NCBI GenBank assembly: GCA_016839245.1
Contig: JAEOUN010000104.1
Span: 1 to 57,751 of the forward strand
DNA: 57,751 nucleotides
Source: Candidatus Thorarchaeota archaeon
GTDB lineage: Archaea > Asgardarchaeota > Thorarchaeia > Thorarchaeales > Thorarchaeaceae
Reading direction: 5' to 3'
Below are positions 1 through 7,839 of this stretch, piece after piece. Position numbers and translations under genes: made by a program. The first letter of the stretch is position 1, and the number at the start of each line of letters is the position of its first letter. The notes under the pieces were generated by a model that was not told the origin of the DNA, ran no database searches, and saw nothing but the letters and a program-made list of their open reading frames with translations.

Positions 1-1762
1 CTTCTTTTGCTTGAGTTTTGTCTATATCAACAGAGGCAATTATGGGTCGTTTTGATTTTACTTTCGGAACTTGCTCTCCTCTAAGAAAGAGGTCTATTGC
101 ATGAGCTGCTTTCTTTCCTGCTCCAACAGCCCAGACAACAGTAGCAGGACCAGAAACTGCATCACCACCGGCAAAGATGCCCTCGACACTTGTTTGACCC
201 GATATAGGATCAGCCTGAATGAAACCCCATTCGGTATACTCAATATCAGGGAAATATTCGTCAGCATCGATCCCCTGACCAATTGCCACAATGATGCTAT
301 CAATATCAATACTAAATTCAGAATCAGGAATCGGTACAGGTCTTCTTCTTCCTGATGAATCAGGCTCACCAAGCTCCATCTTGATACATTGTAGAGCTTT
401 AGCCTTTCCAGACTCCTCAAGAATCTTTACAGGTGAAGATAGAATATTGATTTGTATACCTTCGTGTGCAGCATCCTCAATCTCGCTGGGATTAGCAGGC
501 ATTTCTTCCTTAGAACGTCGATATACAATGAACACCTCATTTGCGCCTAATCGAAGAGAGACCCTTGCAGAGTCAATTGCAGCATTGCCACCTCCGATTA
601 CAGCTACTCTTTTCCCGAGATTGAATTTCTTTCCCATGTTGAAATCGTTTAGAAATTCAAGTGCATGGTATACTCCCTTGGCATTCTCACCCTCAATTCT
701 TAATTTTCTGCTTGAGGATGCACCAGTTCCAATAAAGATAGCATCAAATCCTTGAGAGAGTAAATCGCTTGGTTTTACAACTTTCTTCCCATTGACTATC
801 TCTACTCCTAATTTTTGAACATAGGATATTTCTTCAGTAAGGACATCACGGGGCAAACGATAAGATGGTATTCCATATCGTAAGAGTCCACCACTATCTG
901 GTTTTGCCTCAAAGACTGTGACCGGATAACCCATACGAGCTAAATCATAAGCACAACCCATCCCTGCAGGGCCTGCACCGATAATGGCAACTTTTCGTTC
1001 CTTATTGATAGTAGGAGTCTGCCATGCTATTTTCCCACTTGCTCGTTCATTATCAGCCAAAAATCTATGAAGATTTCTAATGCTGATAGATTGGTCAATG
1101 AGACCCCGTGAGCATTTTACCTCGCAGAGAGCATTACATACACGACCCAGGGTCCCAGCAAAGGGGTATGTTTCGCGCATCAGCTGTAGTGCTTCTTTGA
1201 ATCTGCCATCACGAATAAGGTTGACAAAACGTTGAGTACGAACACCAGCTGGACATTCAACATGGCAGGGAGGTTGACCGTAGCGAGTAGTGATTCCAAA
1301 ATTCTGTTGAAGAGAGAGTAGAGCAACCTCAGGGTCACTAGAAACAAGAGATGCTATAGTATCAATATTCCTTTCAAATTCAGCTCTTTCAGTGTCCGAG
1401 GATTCTGCTGTTTCCAAGGCTTCTTGTAATAATATTCGAAGCGCATCTATTTTCTCAGATGGCTGGATCGAGGAGGCCTCTTCCAGAATTGCTATGACTC
1501 CTTTGAGGACATTCAGATCTGTTATTTCTTCTACAAGATTGGCTGTTTTCATTTTTGAAAGAAATTCTGTGAAATACAATTCAGGAAAGGCAAGAATATC
1601 CTCAACAAGTGGGGATAATTCACTCTTCAAACCTTCTACAGCCTCATGGACTTTCCCGGGTGGTATTGCCTGCTCTTCCTTTAATCCACCAAGTGCCATG
1701 ATCATGTCTAACATACGTTGTCGCTTTGGTGGAATCTCTTTTAGAGTAGATGACCCGTTCAT
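1..1762 (-). CDS. GltD-like FAD/NAD(P)-dependent oxidoreductase, 3' end cut by window edge
   Basis: Partial gene: about 587 codons are visible and the C-terminus lies beyond base 1. I translated it by hand. The first ~150 residues look helical and match no family I recognise. Next comes a GltD-type N-terminal iron-sulfur region with conserved cysteines (GQPPCHVECPAGV, then GRVCNALCEVKC). Two Rossmann folds follow: VAIIGAGPAGMG for FAD and VAVIGGGNAAID for NAD(P). The family comprises the glutamate synthase small subunit and NfnB-like electron-transfer flavoproteins. The ATG overlaps the upstream stop by 4 bases (ATGA), so it is translationally coupled to the HdrA-MvhD gene. I infer that it passes electrons between NAD(P)H and the Hdr complex. 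Use as a true glutamate synthase is less likely because no large subunit is visible. Confidence 0.8.
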   Translation of the reverse strand, partial: MNGSSTLKEIPPKRQRMLDMIMALGGLKEEQAIPPGKVHEAVEGLKSELSPLVEDILAFPELYFTEFLSKMKTANLVEEITDLNVLKGVIAILEEASSIQPSEKIDALRILLQEALETAESSDTERAEFERNIDTIASLVSSDPEVALLSLQQNFGITTRYGQPPCHVECPAGVRTQRFVNLIRDGRFKEALQLMRETYPFAGTLGRVCNALCEVKCSRGLIDQSISIRNLHRFLADNERASGKIAWQTPTINKERKVAIIGAGPAGMGCAYDLARMGYPVTVFEAKPDSGGLLRYGIPSYRLPRDVLTEEISYVQKLGVEIVNGKKVVKPSDLLSQGFDAIFIGTGASSSRKLRIEGENAKGVYHALEFLNDFNMGKKFNLGKRVAVIGGGNAAIDSARVSLRLGANEVFIVYRRSKEEMPANPSEIEDAAHEGIQINILSSPVKILEESGKAKALQCIKMELGEPDSSGRRRPVPIPDSEFSIDIDSIIVAIGQGIDADEYFPDIEYTEWGFIQADPISGQTSVEGIFAGGDAVSGPATVVWAVGAGKKAAHAIDLFLRGEQVPKVKSKRPIIASVDIDKTQAKE

Positions 1763-3927
1763 TTACTTGCCTCCATCCACTTACCAGCAGTACCTAGATG
1801 CACTGGAGTTGGGCCTAAGTCTTTTGATCGTTTAACCATTTCATTAATTGCATTAGTGAATCGTTCAGGTTCCGCACTAAACATCCTGAACATTTCCACA
1901 CGTTCACCGTTCCAACCGATTGCATTCAAGATGTCATGGGCAACATCAACTTGAACCTGTGCAATCTCGTTTCCAGTTCCTCCGACATGGCATCGGTCCT
2001 TTTCACAGGCGGCAATCATGACAGTACTTGCCCCGCTTTCGAAGGCTTTGAGAATATCAATGATACTCACTCTGCCTGCACATGGTACAGGAATCATTCT
2101 AGTATTTGCAGGATAGGTCATTTTCTGAGATCCAACAATATCGATTGTAGATACTGCGCATTCTTCGCAGTAGAAACAGAGAGTTATAGGATAATCTGGA
2201 CCGGCATCTCTAAGAGTCTCGTGAATCTCTGACCATAGCTGATCATTTGATAAGAAATTCAATTGAGTGGCCCCAGAGGGGCAAAGACTCTGACAGACAC
2301 CACATGCATGGCAGTTTAATGTATCAATAGCAGCCTTGAAGAGAATTTTCTGATCCTCACTCACAGATTCATCTTCAGTCTGTTCTATCATTAGGGGAAC
2401 ACCACGTGGACATTGTTGCGCACAGAGACTGCATCCGACACAGTCATCTACATTCAATACCGCACCACGAGCGAGTGAGTGAATTTTACCACCTTGAAGC
2501 TCATTATGAATTATTAGAGCACCTGCCTGGGCATCAGTGATACATTCGGATACGAATTGAGGACGAGTCACAGCACCAACTGCAATCACTCCACGTCTAC
2601 GGGTTTCATTTCTCCTGAGTTTTCCATATAATTCCTTGATATGACCATTATCTTGAATGGAGTAACCAAGAGTTTCAGATAATTCAGCTACGCCATCTGG
2701 CGGGAGGATAGCAGAGGAGAGAACCACTAAATCAGGAGATACTTCCAAGTACTCATTCAATAGTGAATCGTATATTCGAACGCGTGTTTCATTATCCTGT
2801 TCCCATATCATACTGATGCGTCCACGGATATAATCAACCCCTACCTCTCTTGATTCCTTGTAGACCATTTCATTCTCAAATGGAACACGGATATCCATGT
2901 AGACAATCCGAATATTCGTATCTGGATTACGTTTTAGAATTTCAAGTGCATTATCAATAGCAAATGTACAACATAACTTGCTGCAGTCCTTCTTGTAGTC
3001 CTCAGACCTACTACCTACGCATTGGACCATTACTACTTCCTTTATTGGCCCATCATCAGATGGTCTAGAAAGCTTTCCTTCTGTTATCATACGAGATAGC
3101 TGGAATTGAGTGATGATATTTGGGTTCTTACCATATCGATACTCTTCCATCGTAAATGGCTCGAACTCTTTGAATCCAGTAGCAAGGATAATTGCTGATG
3201 TCTTCATAGTCTGCTCTTTCTCAGATTTATTGTTAAGATAGTGAATAGTGAAGTTACCCATCTCTCCCGTTACAAACTTCAATTGGGTTTCAGTCATGAG
3301 TTGGATATTATTATCATTCTCAAGAGCTTCTAATCGTCCACTAAGGATTTCTAGACCGGATTTTCCAGTAGGAGCAACAACAGGTAAGTATTTGACATGA
3401 CCACCAAGCTGGGAACTGATCTCGATTAGACTCACTTCATAGCCAAGATTAGAGAGGCTCAGTGCTGATTCAATACCTGCGATTCCTCCACCAACAACAG
3501 TAACATGGTTCTTCACGTCTTTCGTCTGGTCGGAAAGTCCAGTTGATTTTGAAGAACGAGCAAGAGTACCACGAATCATATCCAAGGATTTCTTGCTAGC
3601 TTGGTCAACATTATCATGTACCCAGGCAGAGTGTTCACGAATATTGACATATTGAATCTTTGAACCATCTATTCCTTTCTCTTTGAGATACTGATTGATT
3701 CGGGGTTGAATCTTCTGACTAGTACATGCAGCAATTACAAGATGACCGTCGTTCGTAGAGAGTAACTCTTCTATCTTTGCAAGTCCTTCTTCTTGACATA
3801 CTAAGTCGTGAACTGTCACTGATGACGCCAAGTCTAGTTTCTTGACTTCACTCTTTAGAAAGTCATATGAGAGCCGAAGCTGTTTTCCACAGGTGCAAAG
3901 GAGCACTGATGATTTAATGTCGTCCAC
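1759..3927 (-). CDS. hdrA: Heterodisulfide reductase subunit A fused to an MvhD-like domain
   Basis: FAD-containing iron-sulfur protein of the HdrA family. Near the N-terminus is a cysteine pair (LLCTCGK). A FAD-binding motif follows (VTVVGGGIAGIESA), then the HdrA signature (VQCVGSRSEDYKKDCSKLCC). Two ferredoxin-type 4Fe-4S motifs come next (CVGCSLCAQQCPRG and CHACGVCQSLCPSG). The C-terminal ~130 residues carry the MvhD pattern (CFYCEECA, PCAGRVS, ACEKDRCHVGG). In known systems MvhD links HdrA to a hydrogenase or another electron donor, so this fusion should dock a donor directly. The longest frame begins at 3987 and would overlap the upstream gene by 53 bases. I prefer the GTG at 3927, which leaves a 7-base gap, has a purine-rich stretch upstream and starts at the domain edge. 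Confidence 0.88.
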   Translation of the reverse strand: MDDIKSSVLLCTCGKQLRLSYDFLKSEVKKLDLASSVTVHDLVCQEEGLAKIEELLSTNDGHLVIAACTSQKIQPRINQYLKEKGIDGSKIQYVNIREHSAWVHDNVDQASKKSLDMIRGTLARSSKSTGLSDQTKDVKNHVTVVGGGIAGIESALSLSNLGYEVSLIEISSQLGGHVKYLPVVAPTGKSGLEILSGRLEALENDNNIQLMTETQLKFVTGEMGNFTIHYLNNKSEKEQTMKTSAIILATGFKEFEPFTMEEYRYGKNPNIITQFQLSRMITEGKLSRPSDDGPIKEVVMVQCVGSRSEDYKKDCSKLCCTFAIDNALEILKRNPDTNIRIVYMDIRVPFENEMVYKESREVGVDYIRGRISMIWEQDNETRVRIYDSLLNEYLEVSPDLVVLSSAILPPDGVAELSETLGYSIQDNGHIKELYGKLRRNETRRRGVIAVGAVTRPQFVSECITDAQAGALIIHNELQGGKIHSLARGAVLNVDDCVGCSLCAQQCPRGVPLMIEQTEDESVSEDQKILFKAAIDTLNCHACGVCQSLCPSGATQLNFLSNDQLWSEIHETLRDAGPDYPITLCFYCEECAVSTIDIVGSQKMTYPANTRMIPVPCAGRVSIIDILKAFESGASTVMIAACEKDRCHVGGTGNEIAQVQVDVAHDILNAIGWNGERVEMFRMFSAEPERFTNAINEMVKRSKDLGPTPVHLGTAGKWMEASK

Positions 3928-3934
3928 CTCATTC

Positions 3935-5179
3935 TCACTTCCTAGTCTGAAGTATTTTTGATACAACAGCTCTTGCCTGAGTAACACTCTCAGGTATCTC
4001 TGAAGGACCTAAGGCAGAACCACATGCATAGATATGATCTCCAACAACAACTTCGGTTTCAGCATCTATTGCGCCCACAAATCCACATGTAGATGTCAAT
4101 CCTAGAGATTCTAGAAGTTGAGAACTGCCCACAGAAGGTTCAAGGGCCGATGATAAAACGAGGAGATCTGTAGGGAATTTCATGTATCTGTCTAGCAGTG
4201 AATCATAGACCACGATATCGAGGGTTCCATCTTTACTTGGGTCCACCCGTGACACCCGGCCACGGATATACTCTACTCCGGCATCACGGGTTTTTTTGTA
4301 ATATTGTTCATATCGGTCATACGTACGAATATCCATGTAGACAACACGAACATCAATATCTCCTCGTTCGAGTGTAAGAATTGCAGCATGTTTCAGAGCA
4401 AAAATACAACATATTTTGGAGCAATAAGGATAGTAGTTTTCGTCGCGACTACCCACACATTGTACCATAACTACATGTCTGATTGGTTTACCATCCGATG
4501 GTCTCAGGAGTTTCCCACCTGTAGGACCAAGGGGATCTAGAAACCGTGCTAGCTCAAGTTGCGTGATGACATTCGGATGAGTACCATATCCATATTCGTC
4601 TATAGCTACAGGTTGGAATTCATGATAACCAGTAGCTAGGACAATATCAGAAACAGTGATTTTTTCTTGAGTAGATGTAGCACTAAGATTGATAGCTTTT
4701 GAGGGACAGTCATCTTCTGCAGACTTGCTCTTTTCGTCCACGATATCTGGATTATAGATGACAGCTTGAGGTTGACACTGTGGAGAGAGTATACTGAAGG
4801 CCTTTGATTTCTCAATACACAGGCCACACATCGTGCATCTCTTTGGATCAATGTATTGAGGACCAACATCGAGTGTTACAAGGAATTTTCGTGGCGTTCC
4901 TGAGATATCTACAACCTGTGTGTTTGTCTTAAGGTCAATATTTGGTTGGTCCACCAGAGCACTTCTATAGAAGCATTTTCTAATTCCTGAACGCCAACGA
5001 TTTCCTTCGAAGCAATAGAAACAATCGTCTGTCGGAAACGCTTTGTAGAGATTGAGTGCATTGCCACCTGTTGTAGATTGCTTCTCAACAAGTATGGTCT
5101 TGATTCCAGAATCAGCAAGCTCAACAGCGGTGGTCATTCCTGCAACACCTGCACCTATGATGAGTACGGGGTTGGACAT
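3935..5179 (-). CDS. hdrA: HdrA-like FAD/iron-sulfur protein (short paralogue)
   Basis: Second HdrA-family protein, about 414 residues. It opens with a dinucleotide-binding motif (VLIIGAGVAGMTTAVELA), has one ferredoxin-like cysteine cluster near residue 130 (CTMCGLCIEK, with further Cys downstream), and carries the HdrA signature VQCVGSRDENYYPYCSKICC. The downstream neighbour has a near-identical arrangement (VVYMDIR, EYIRGR, DLVVLSS-like strings), so the two arose by duplication. This copy lacks the C-terminal double ferredoxin and MvhD regions. I chose the internal ATG at 5179 because GAGGTG lies just upstream; an alternative ATG at 5194 has no such site. It is probably the FAD-bearing core of a two-HdrA complex. 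Confidence 0.87.
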   Translation of the reverse strand: MSNPVLIIGAGVAGMTTAVELADSGIKTILVEKQSTTGGNALNLYKAFPTDDCFYCFEGNRWRSGIRKCFYRSALVDQPNIDLKTNTQVVDISGTPRKFLVTLDVGPQYIDPKRCTMCGLCIEKSKAFSILSPQCQPQAVIYNPDIVDEKSKSAEDDCPSKAINLSATSTQEKITVSDIVLATGYHEFQPVAIDEYGYGTHPNVITQLELARFLDPLGPTGGKLLRPSDGKPIRHVVMVQCVGSRDENYYPYCSKICCIFALKHAAILTLERGDIDVRVVYMDIRTYDRYEQYYKKTRDAGVEYIRGRVSRVDPSKDGTLDIVVYDSLLDRYMKFPTDLLVLSSALEPSVGSSQLLESLGLTSTCGFVGAIDAETEVVVGDHIYACGSALGPSEIPESVTQARAVVSKILQTRK

Positions 5180-5190
5180 GTTTATGCACC

Positions 5191-6057
5191 TCAACCAGTT
5201 AGATGGTCTAATATTGGATCTGCAGGTACTCGGTTCATACTAAGCCCTACTTCTTCCTCATCCAGTCCAATGGCTAATCCAAGTATTTGGGGATAGACAA
5301 GGATAGGAAGATTGTAGTCCTCACCATAGGATTCCTTGAGACCAAGTTGCTGTAAATCTAGCTGATTGCCACAAGCAGGGCAGACAACAGTTGCAAACAC
5401 AGCCCCAGATTCCTTCATTGACTTTAACTTATCACGAGCAAGTCGTATTGCAAGTGGCTCATCAACTGGCAAAACAGTAGCTCCGCAACATTGTTTCCAG
5501 AGAGGGTAGTCAATAACTGATGCACCCGTAACCAGTACAAGCTCCTGAAGATATTCAGGCTTAAATTCTGTCACATCAACAGGTCTCAAGAGATGACATC
5601 CATAATGAATGGCAATCCCAACGCCATCTAAGGGTCGTGTGATTTTCTTCTTGATTTCATCGATGCCAATATCAGAATAAAGAACCTCAGCAAAATGACG
5701 AGGTCTTGAGATTCCTCTGAATTCTAGACCTTCTTTTTTCAATTCTTTATTGATTTTCTTTCGCACATCATCGTTATGCATAAGGTGGTGGTATACATCT
5801 TTCAGCGATCCAAAGCAGCCATTACATGGAGTGACAACATCATTGCCATTTTTATCAGCAATCGCCAGAGTCCTTGCATTTACAAGGATCCAACCATCAT
5901 GATCAACTGCTCTGAGATTAGGACTACCACAACAGGCAACGCCCTCCATGTATTCAAGCTCGATATCAAAGGCTCGTGCCACCCTAATCATCGCGATTTC
6001 ATAATTGGGATAATTCACTGGCACACTGCACCCAATATAGAGGTTATACATTGGCAT
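5191..6057 (-). CDS. hdrB: Heterodisulfide reductase subunit B (CCG-domain protein)
   Basis: HdrB carries the two cysteine-rich CCG domains that bind the noncubane 4Fe-4S clusters where disulfide reduction occurs in methanogens. Both are visible: YIGCSVP with GVACCGSPN in the N-terminal half, and HYGCHLLRP with WKQCCGATV and VVCPACGNQLD in the second. At 288 residues it matches the family's usual length. It sits between HdrC (2-base gap) and the HdrA-like gene, as in methanogen and sulfate-reducer hdr operons. No methanogenesis gene is in view, so the natural disulfide or other acceptor is unknown. Confidence 0.92.
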   Translation of the reverse strand: MPMYNLYIGCSVPVNYPNYEIAMIRVARAFDIELEYMEGVACCGSPNLRAVDHDGWILVNARTLAIADKNGNDVVTPCNGCFGSLKDVYHHLMHNDDVRKKINKELKKEGLEFRGISRPRHFAEVLYSDIGIDEIKKKITRPLDGVGIAIHYGCHLLRPVDVTEFKPEYLQELVLVTGASVIDYPLWKQCCGATVLPVDEPLAIRLARDKLKSMKESGAVFATVVCPACGNQLDLQQLGLKESYGEDYNLPILVYPQILGLAIGLDEEEVGLSMNRVPADPILDHLTG

Positions 6058-6059
6058 CC

Positions 6060-6602
6060 TTACTCATCACCACCTACAAGCTTACTAGTCCTTGTATCTT
6101 TTAGAATGGTCTTAACAGCGTTCACTGATAAGCCGGGGACTTCAGGTTCAAGCCCCAGGTCTTCTCGTTCCCAGTCTGCTGTAACTGTATACAACTGACC
6201 ATTGGTGAGTAGCTCTTTTACAAGTGTCAGAACTTTGGGTGGAACTTTGCCCTCTTCAGCAGCTAGGTTTTTACAATCAAAGAAAATGTCTGTGACTCTA
6301 ACCTTTTGAGGACACCTCTCTTGACATTGATAGCAAGTCAAACAAAGCCAAATCTCGTTGGACGAGAGAACTTCTTCCCTCATCCCGAGAAGAATCATAC
6401 GTATCAGCTGATGCGGTTTATACTTCCAGATGTTAGCAATTGGACAGGCTGCAGTACATGTGGAGCAGGCAAAACACGCAGAGAGTTCTTCACCGTTTGG
6501 CATGCTTTTGATTTCTTCTCGAAACTTGGAGTCGAGCTTTGACATGTCAATTGGATCAATCAGTGTGACCGGCGGATCACTCGGTTCATCCATTTCACTC
6601 AT
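6060..6602 (-). CDS. hdrC: Heterodisulfide reductase subunit C
   Basis: Small iron-sulfur subunit with two classic 4Fe-4S motifs, CFACSTCTAACPI and CLTCYQCQERCPQ, which relay electrons between HdrA and HdrB. It is the first gene of the hdr operon. The ATG at 6602 is preferred over 6620 because it follows a GGTG-containing stretch. A TATA-like element lies about 60 bases upstream. It has no membrane segments, so this is the soluble HdrABC type and not HdrDE. Confidence 0.9.
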   Translation of the reverse strand: MSEMDEPSDPPVTLIDPIDMSKLDSKFREEIKSMPNGEELSACFACSTCTAACPIANIWKYKPHQLIRMILLGMREEVLSSNEIWLCLTCYQCQERCPQKVRVTDIFFDCKNLAAEEGKVPPKVLTLVKELLTNGQLYTVTADWEREDLGLEPEVPGLSVNAVKTILKDTRTSKLVGGDE

Positions 6603-6660
6603 AAGATACACCACTTGCATTTGACGATGTTATCGCCATCTGCTCAGCAAAATCAAGCCC

Positions 6661-6669
6661 ATATTAAAA
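6661..6669 (-). promoter_or_regulatory. TATA-box-like element of the hdr operon
   Basis: On the minus strand this reads CTTTTAATAT. It is 50-60 bases upstream of the hdrC start, which would place transcription start near 6638. Position and A/T pattern fit an archaeal TATA box. No BRE or start site was verified. Confidence 0.4.
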
Positions 6670-6708
6670 GTTTATAGGAGGATAATTTATTCTCTCTCCT
6701 CTGTTTTA

Positions 6709-6894
6709 TCAATCCTCAAAACCTCTGAGATAGATTATGTAAATAATTCCAATAGTGCTTAGAATAACGGTTATCTCATAGAGAATAATCCAGAAGATGT
6801 GGTAAGTATTTAGTGGATATAGTAGCCCACCAGAAATTGCTAAAAATATACACAAAATTCCAATGAGTTGGAAAAGGATTTTACGAGGAGGCAT
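6709..6894 (-). CDS. Small two-helix membrane protein
   Basis: A 61-residue frame made almost entirely of two hydrophobic helices (about residues 8-27 and 32-55) with positive residues at the N-terminus (MPPRK). I do not recognise a family. It lies between the hdr operon promoter and the GINS/primase group on the same strand. The composition looks like a real membrane protein and not a shadow frame, because no overlapping gene explains it. No clear ribosome site is visible, so it may be leaderless or part of the upstream transcript. Confidence 0.5.
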   Translation of the reverse strand: MPPRKILFQLIGILCIFLAISGGLLYPLNTYHIFWIILYEITVILSTIGIIYIIYLRGFED

Positions 6895-6940
6895 AGTACG
6901 AAGATATTCAGGCTGACTCTTAGGAGTTTCTATTCATAAT

Positions 6941-7219
6941 TCAAGTCAGTTCCGATATTGATTGAAGCTGTTTTCTGAGCTGTTCAAAGGCCCTCTTTGT
7001 GCTATTTAGTAAATCTTCATTCATCTGGATGATATATCCCTTCAAAGCATTGGGAGTACCATGGAGATGTTTCAATGTTGTTGATTCAGTTTCAAGAAGC
7101 TTGAGTGTATCAGCAAGAGCAATTCGAAATTTTATATGGGAGTCCATGACTGTCTGTTGCAGTTGGTCCAATGTGGCAAGATACGAGTCCAATGCAGTCT
7201 TAATCGAAATGTTACTCAT
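6941..7219 (-). CDS. Small helical protein downstream of GINS
   Basis: A 92-residue hydrophilic protein predicted to be helical, with heptad-like leucines (LDSYLATLDQLQQTV; LLNSTKRAFEQLRKQL). It overlaps the end of the GINS gene by 8 bases and so should be co-translated with it. No enzymatic motif or family is recognised. The coupling suggests a partner of the primase/GINS complex, but that is inference from position alone. Confidence 0.6.
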   Translation of the reverse strand: MSNISIKTALDSYLATLDQLQQTVMDSHIKFRIALADTLKLLETESTTLKHLHGTPNALKGYIIQMNEDLLNSTKRAFEQLRKQLQSISELT

Positions 7220-7838
7220 TTAGTTTCACTCCGTCTTCCTGTACAACACGACTTGCAGTACCATCACGTAACCAAATTTTTGCATTTGCAACAGGAATAG
7301 TAGCAATATCCTCTTTTGCAAAAGGTCCATATGTTATCTCATCTAGACCTAGGAATGCCTCAGATATTGGTTTAAGAAATCTAACAATTACATAATCGAT
7401 TCCTTCAGGTTCTCCTATTTCTTCGACCTTCTGAATCTCGTCAACCTTCTTACTCTTCCTTTTCTTGCTAGATATAGTCAGACCAGAGATAGACTCCTTT
7501 ACAAATTCAGTATGACCATCAAAAGCTCGTTGAATCCTATTATAGAACTCTTCTTCTGCAAGTGTCATATCTACCGGGGGTTTTCGACCAACAAGTATAG
7601 CTTTCATTATCTTGTCTTTTCTTAATTCTAGCATATCAGTAATCATGAATTCGATATTGAGTGCTTCTTGGGTTAGCATTTCACTCTGGAGGATATCTTC
7701 TGCATTTGTTGATGCCAATGCAAGACGAAGATTGGAGAGATGGGCAATCATTTTACTCAATCTGATGTCAGCAAGATCTTGTAGTGTTTCATTCTCTACC
7801 TCGTCGTTCCATGCTTGCTTAATCTCATCGTAATTCAT
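7212..7838 (-). CDS. gins51: GINS complex subunit, Gins51 (Gins15) type
   Basis: Archaeal GINS subunit, part of the replicative helicase complex with MCM and a RecJ/Cdc45-like protein. The N-terminal ~120 residues are helical (A domain). The C-terminal B domain shows YGPFAKEDIATIP and the ending NAKIWLRDG. This A-then-B order marks the Gins51 class. A charged linker (KKRKSKK) separates the domains. The longest frame begins upstream, but the ATG at 7838, one base after the primase stop and just downstream of TTGAGTGAA, starts at the family-typical MNYDE. Coupling of gins51 to priS is a known archaeal arrangement. Confidence 0.88.
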   Translation of the reverse strand: MNYDEIKQAWNDEVENETLQDLADIRLSKMIAHLSNLRLALASTNAEDILQSEMLTQEALNIEFMITDMLELRKDKIMKAILVGRKPPVDMTLAEEEFYNRIQRAFDGHTEFVKESISGLTISSKKRKSKKVDEIQKVEEIGEPEGIDYVIVRFLKPISEAFLGLDEITYGPFAKEDIATIPVANAKIWLRDGTASRVVQEDGVKLNE

Positions 7839-7839
7839 T

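Noticed and set aside
291..755. 154-codon plus-strand frame
   Set aside because: Antisense shadow of the GltD-like gene, with no family pattern.
1741..1770. Apparent frameshift at the start of the GltD-like gene
   Set aside because: An early miscounting by two bases; once the stop of the upstream gene is fixed at 1759-1761, the ATG at 1762 is in frame with the whole protein.
1392..1835. 147-codon plus-strand frame
   Set aside because: Crosses two real minus-strand genes; composition is that of a shadow.
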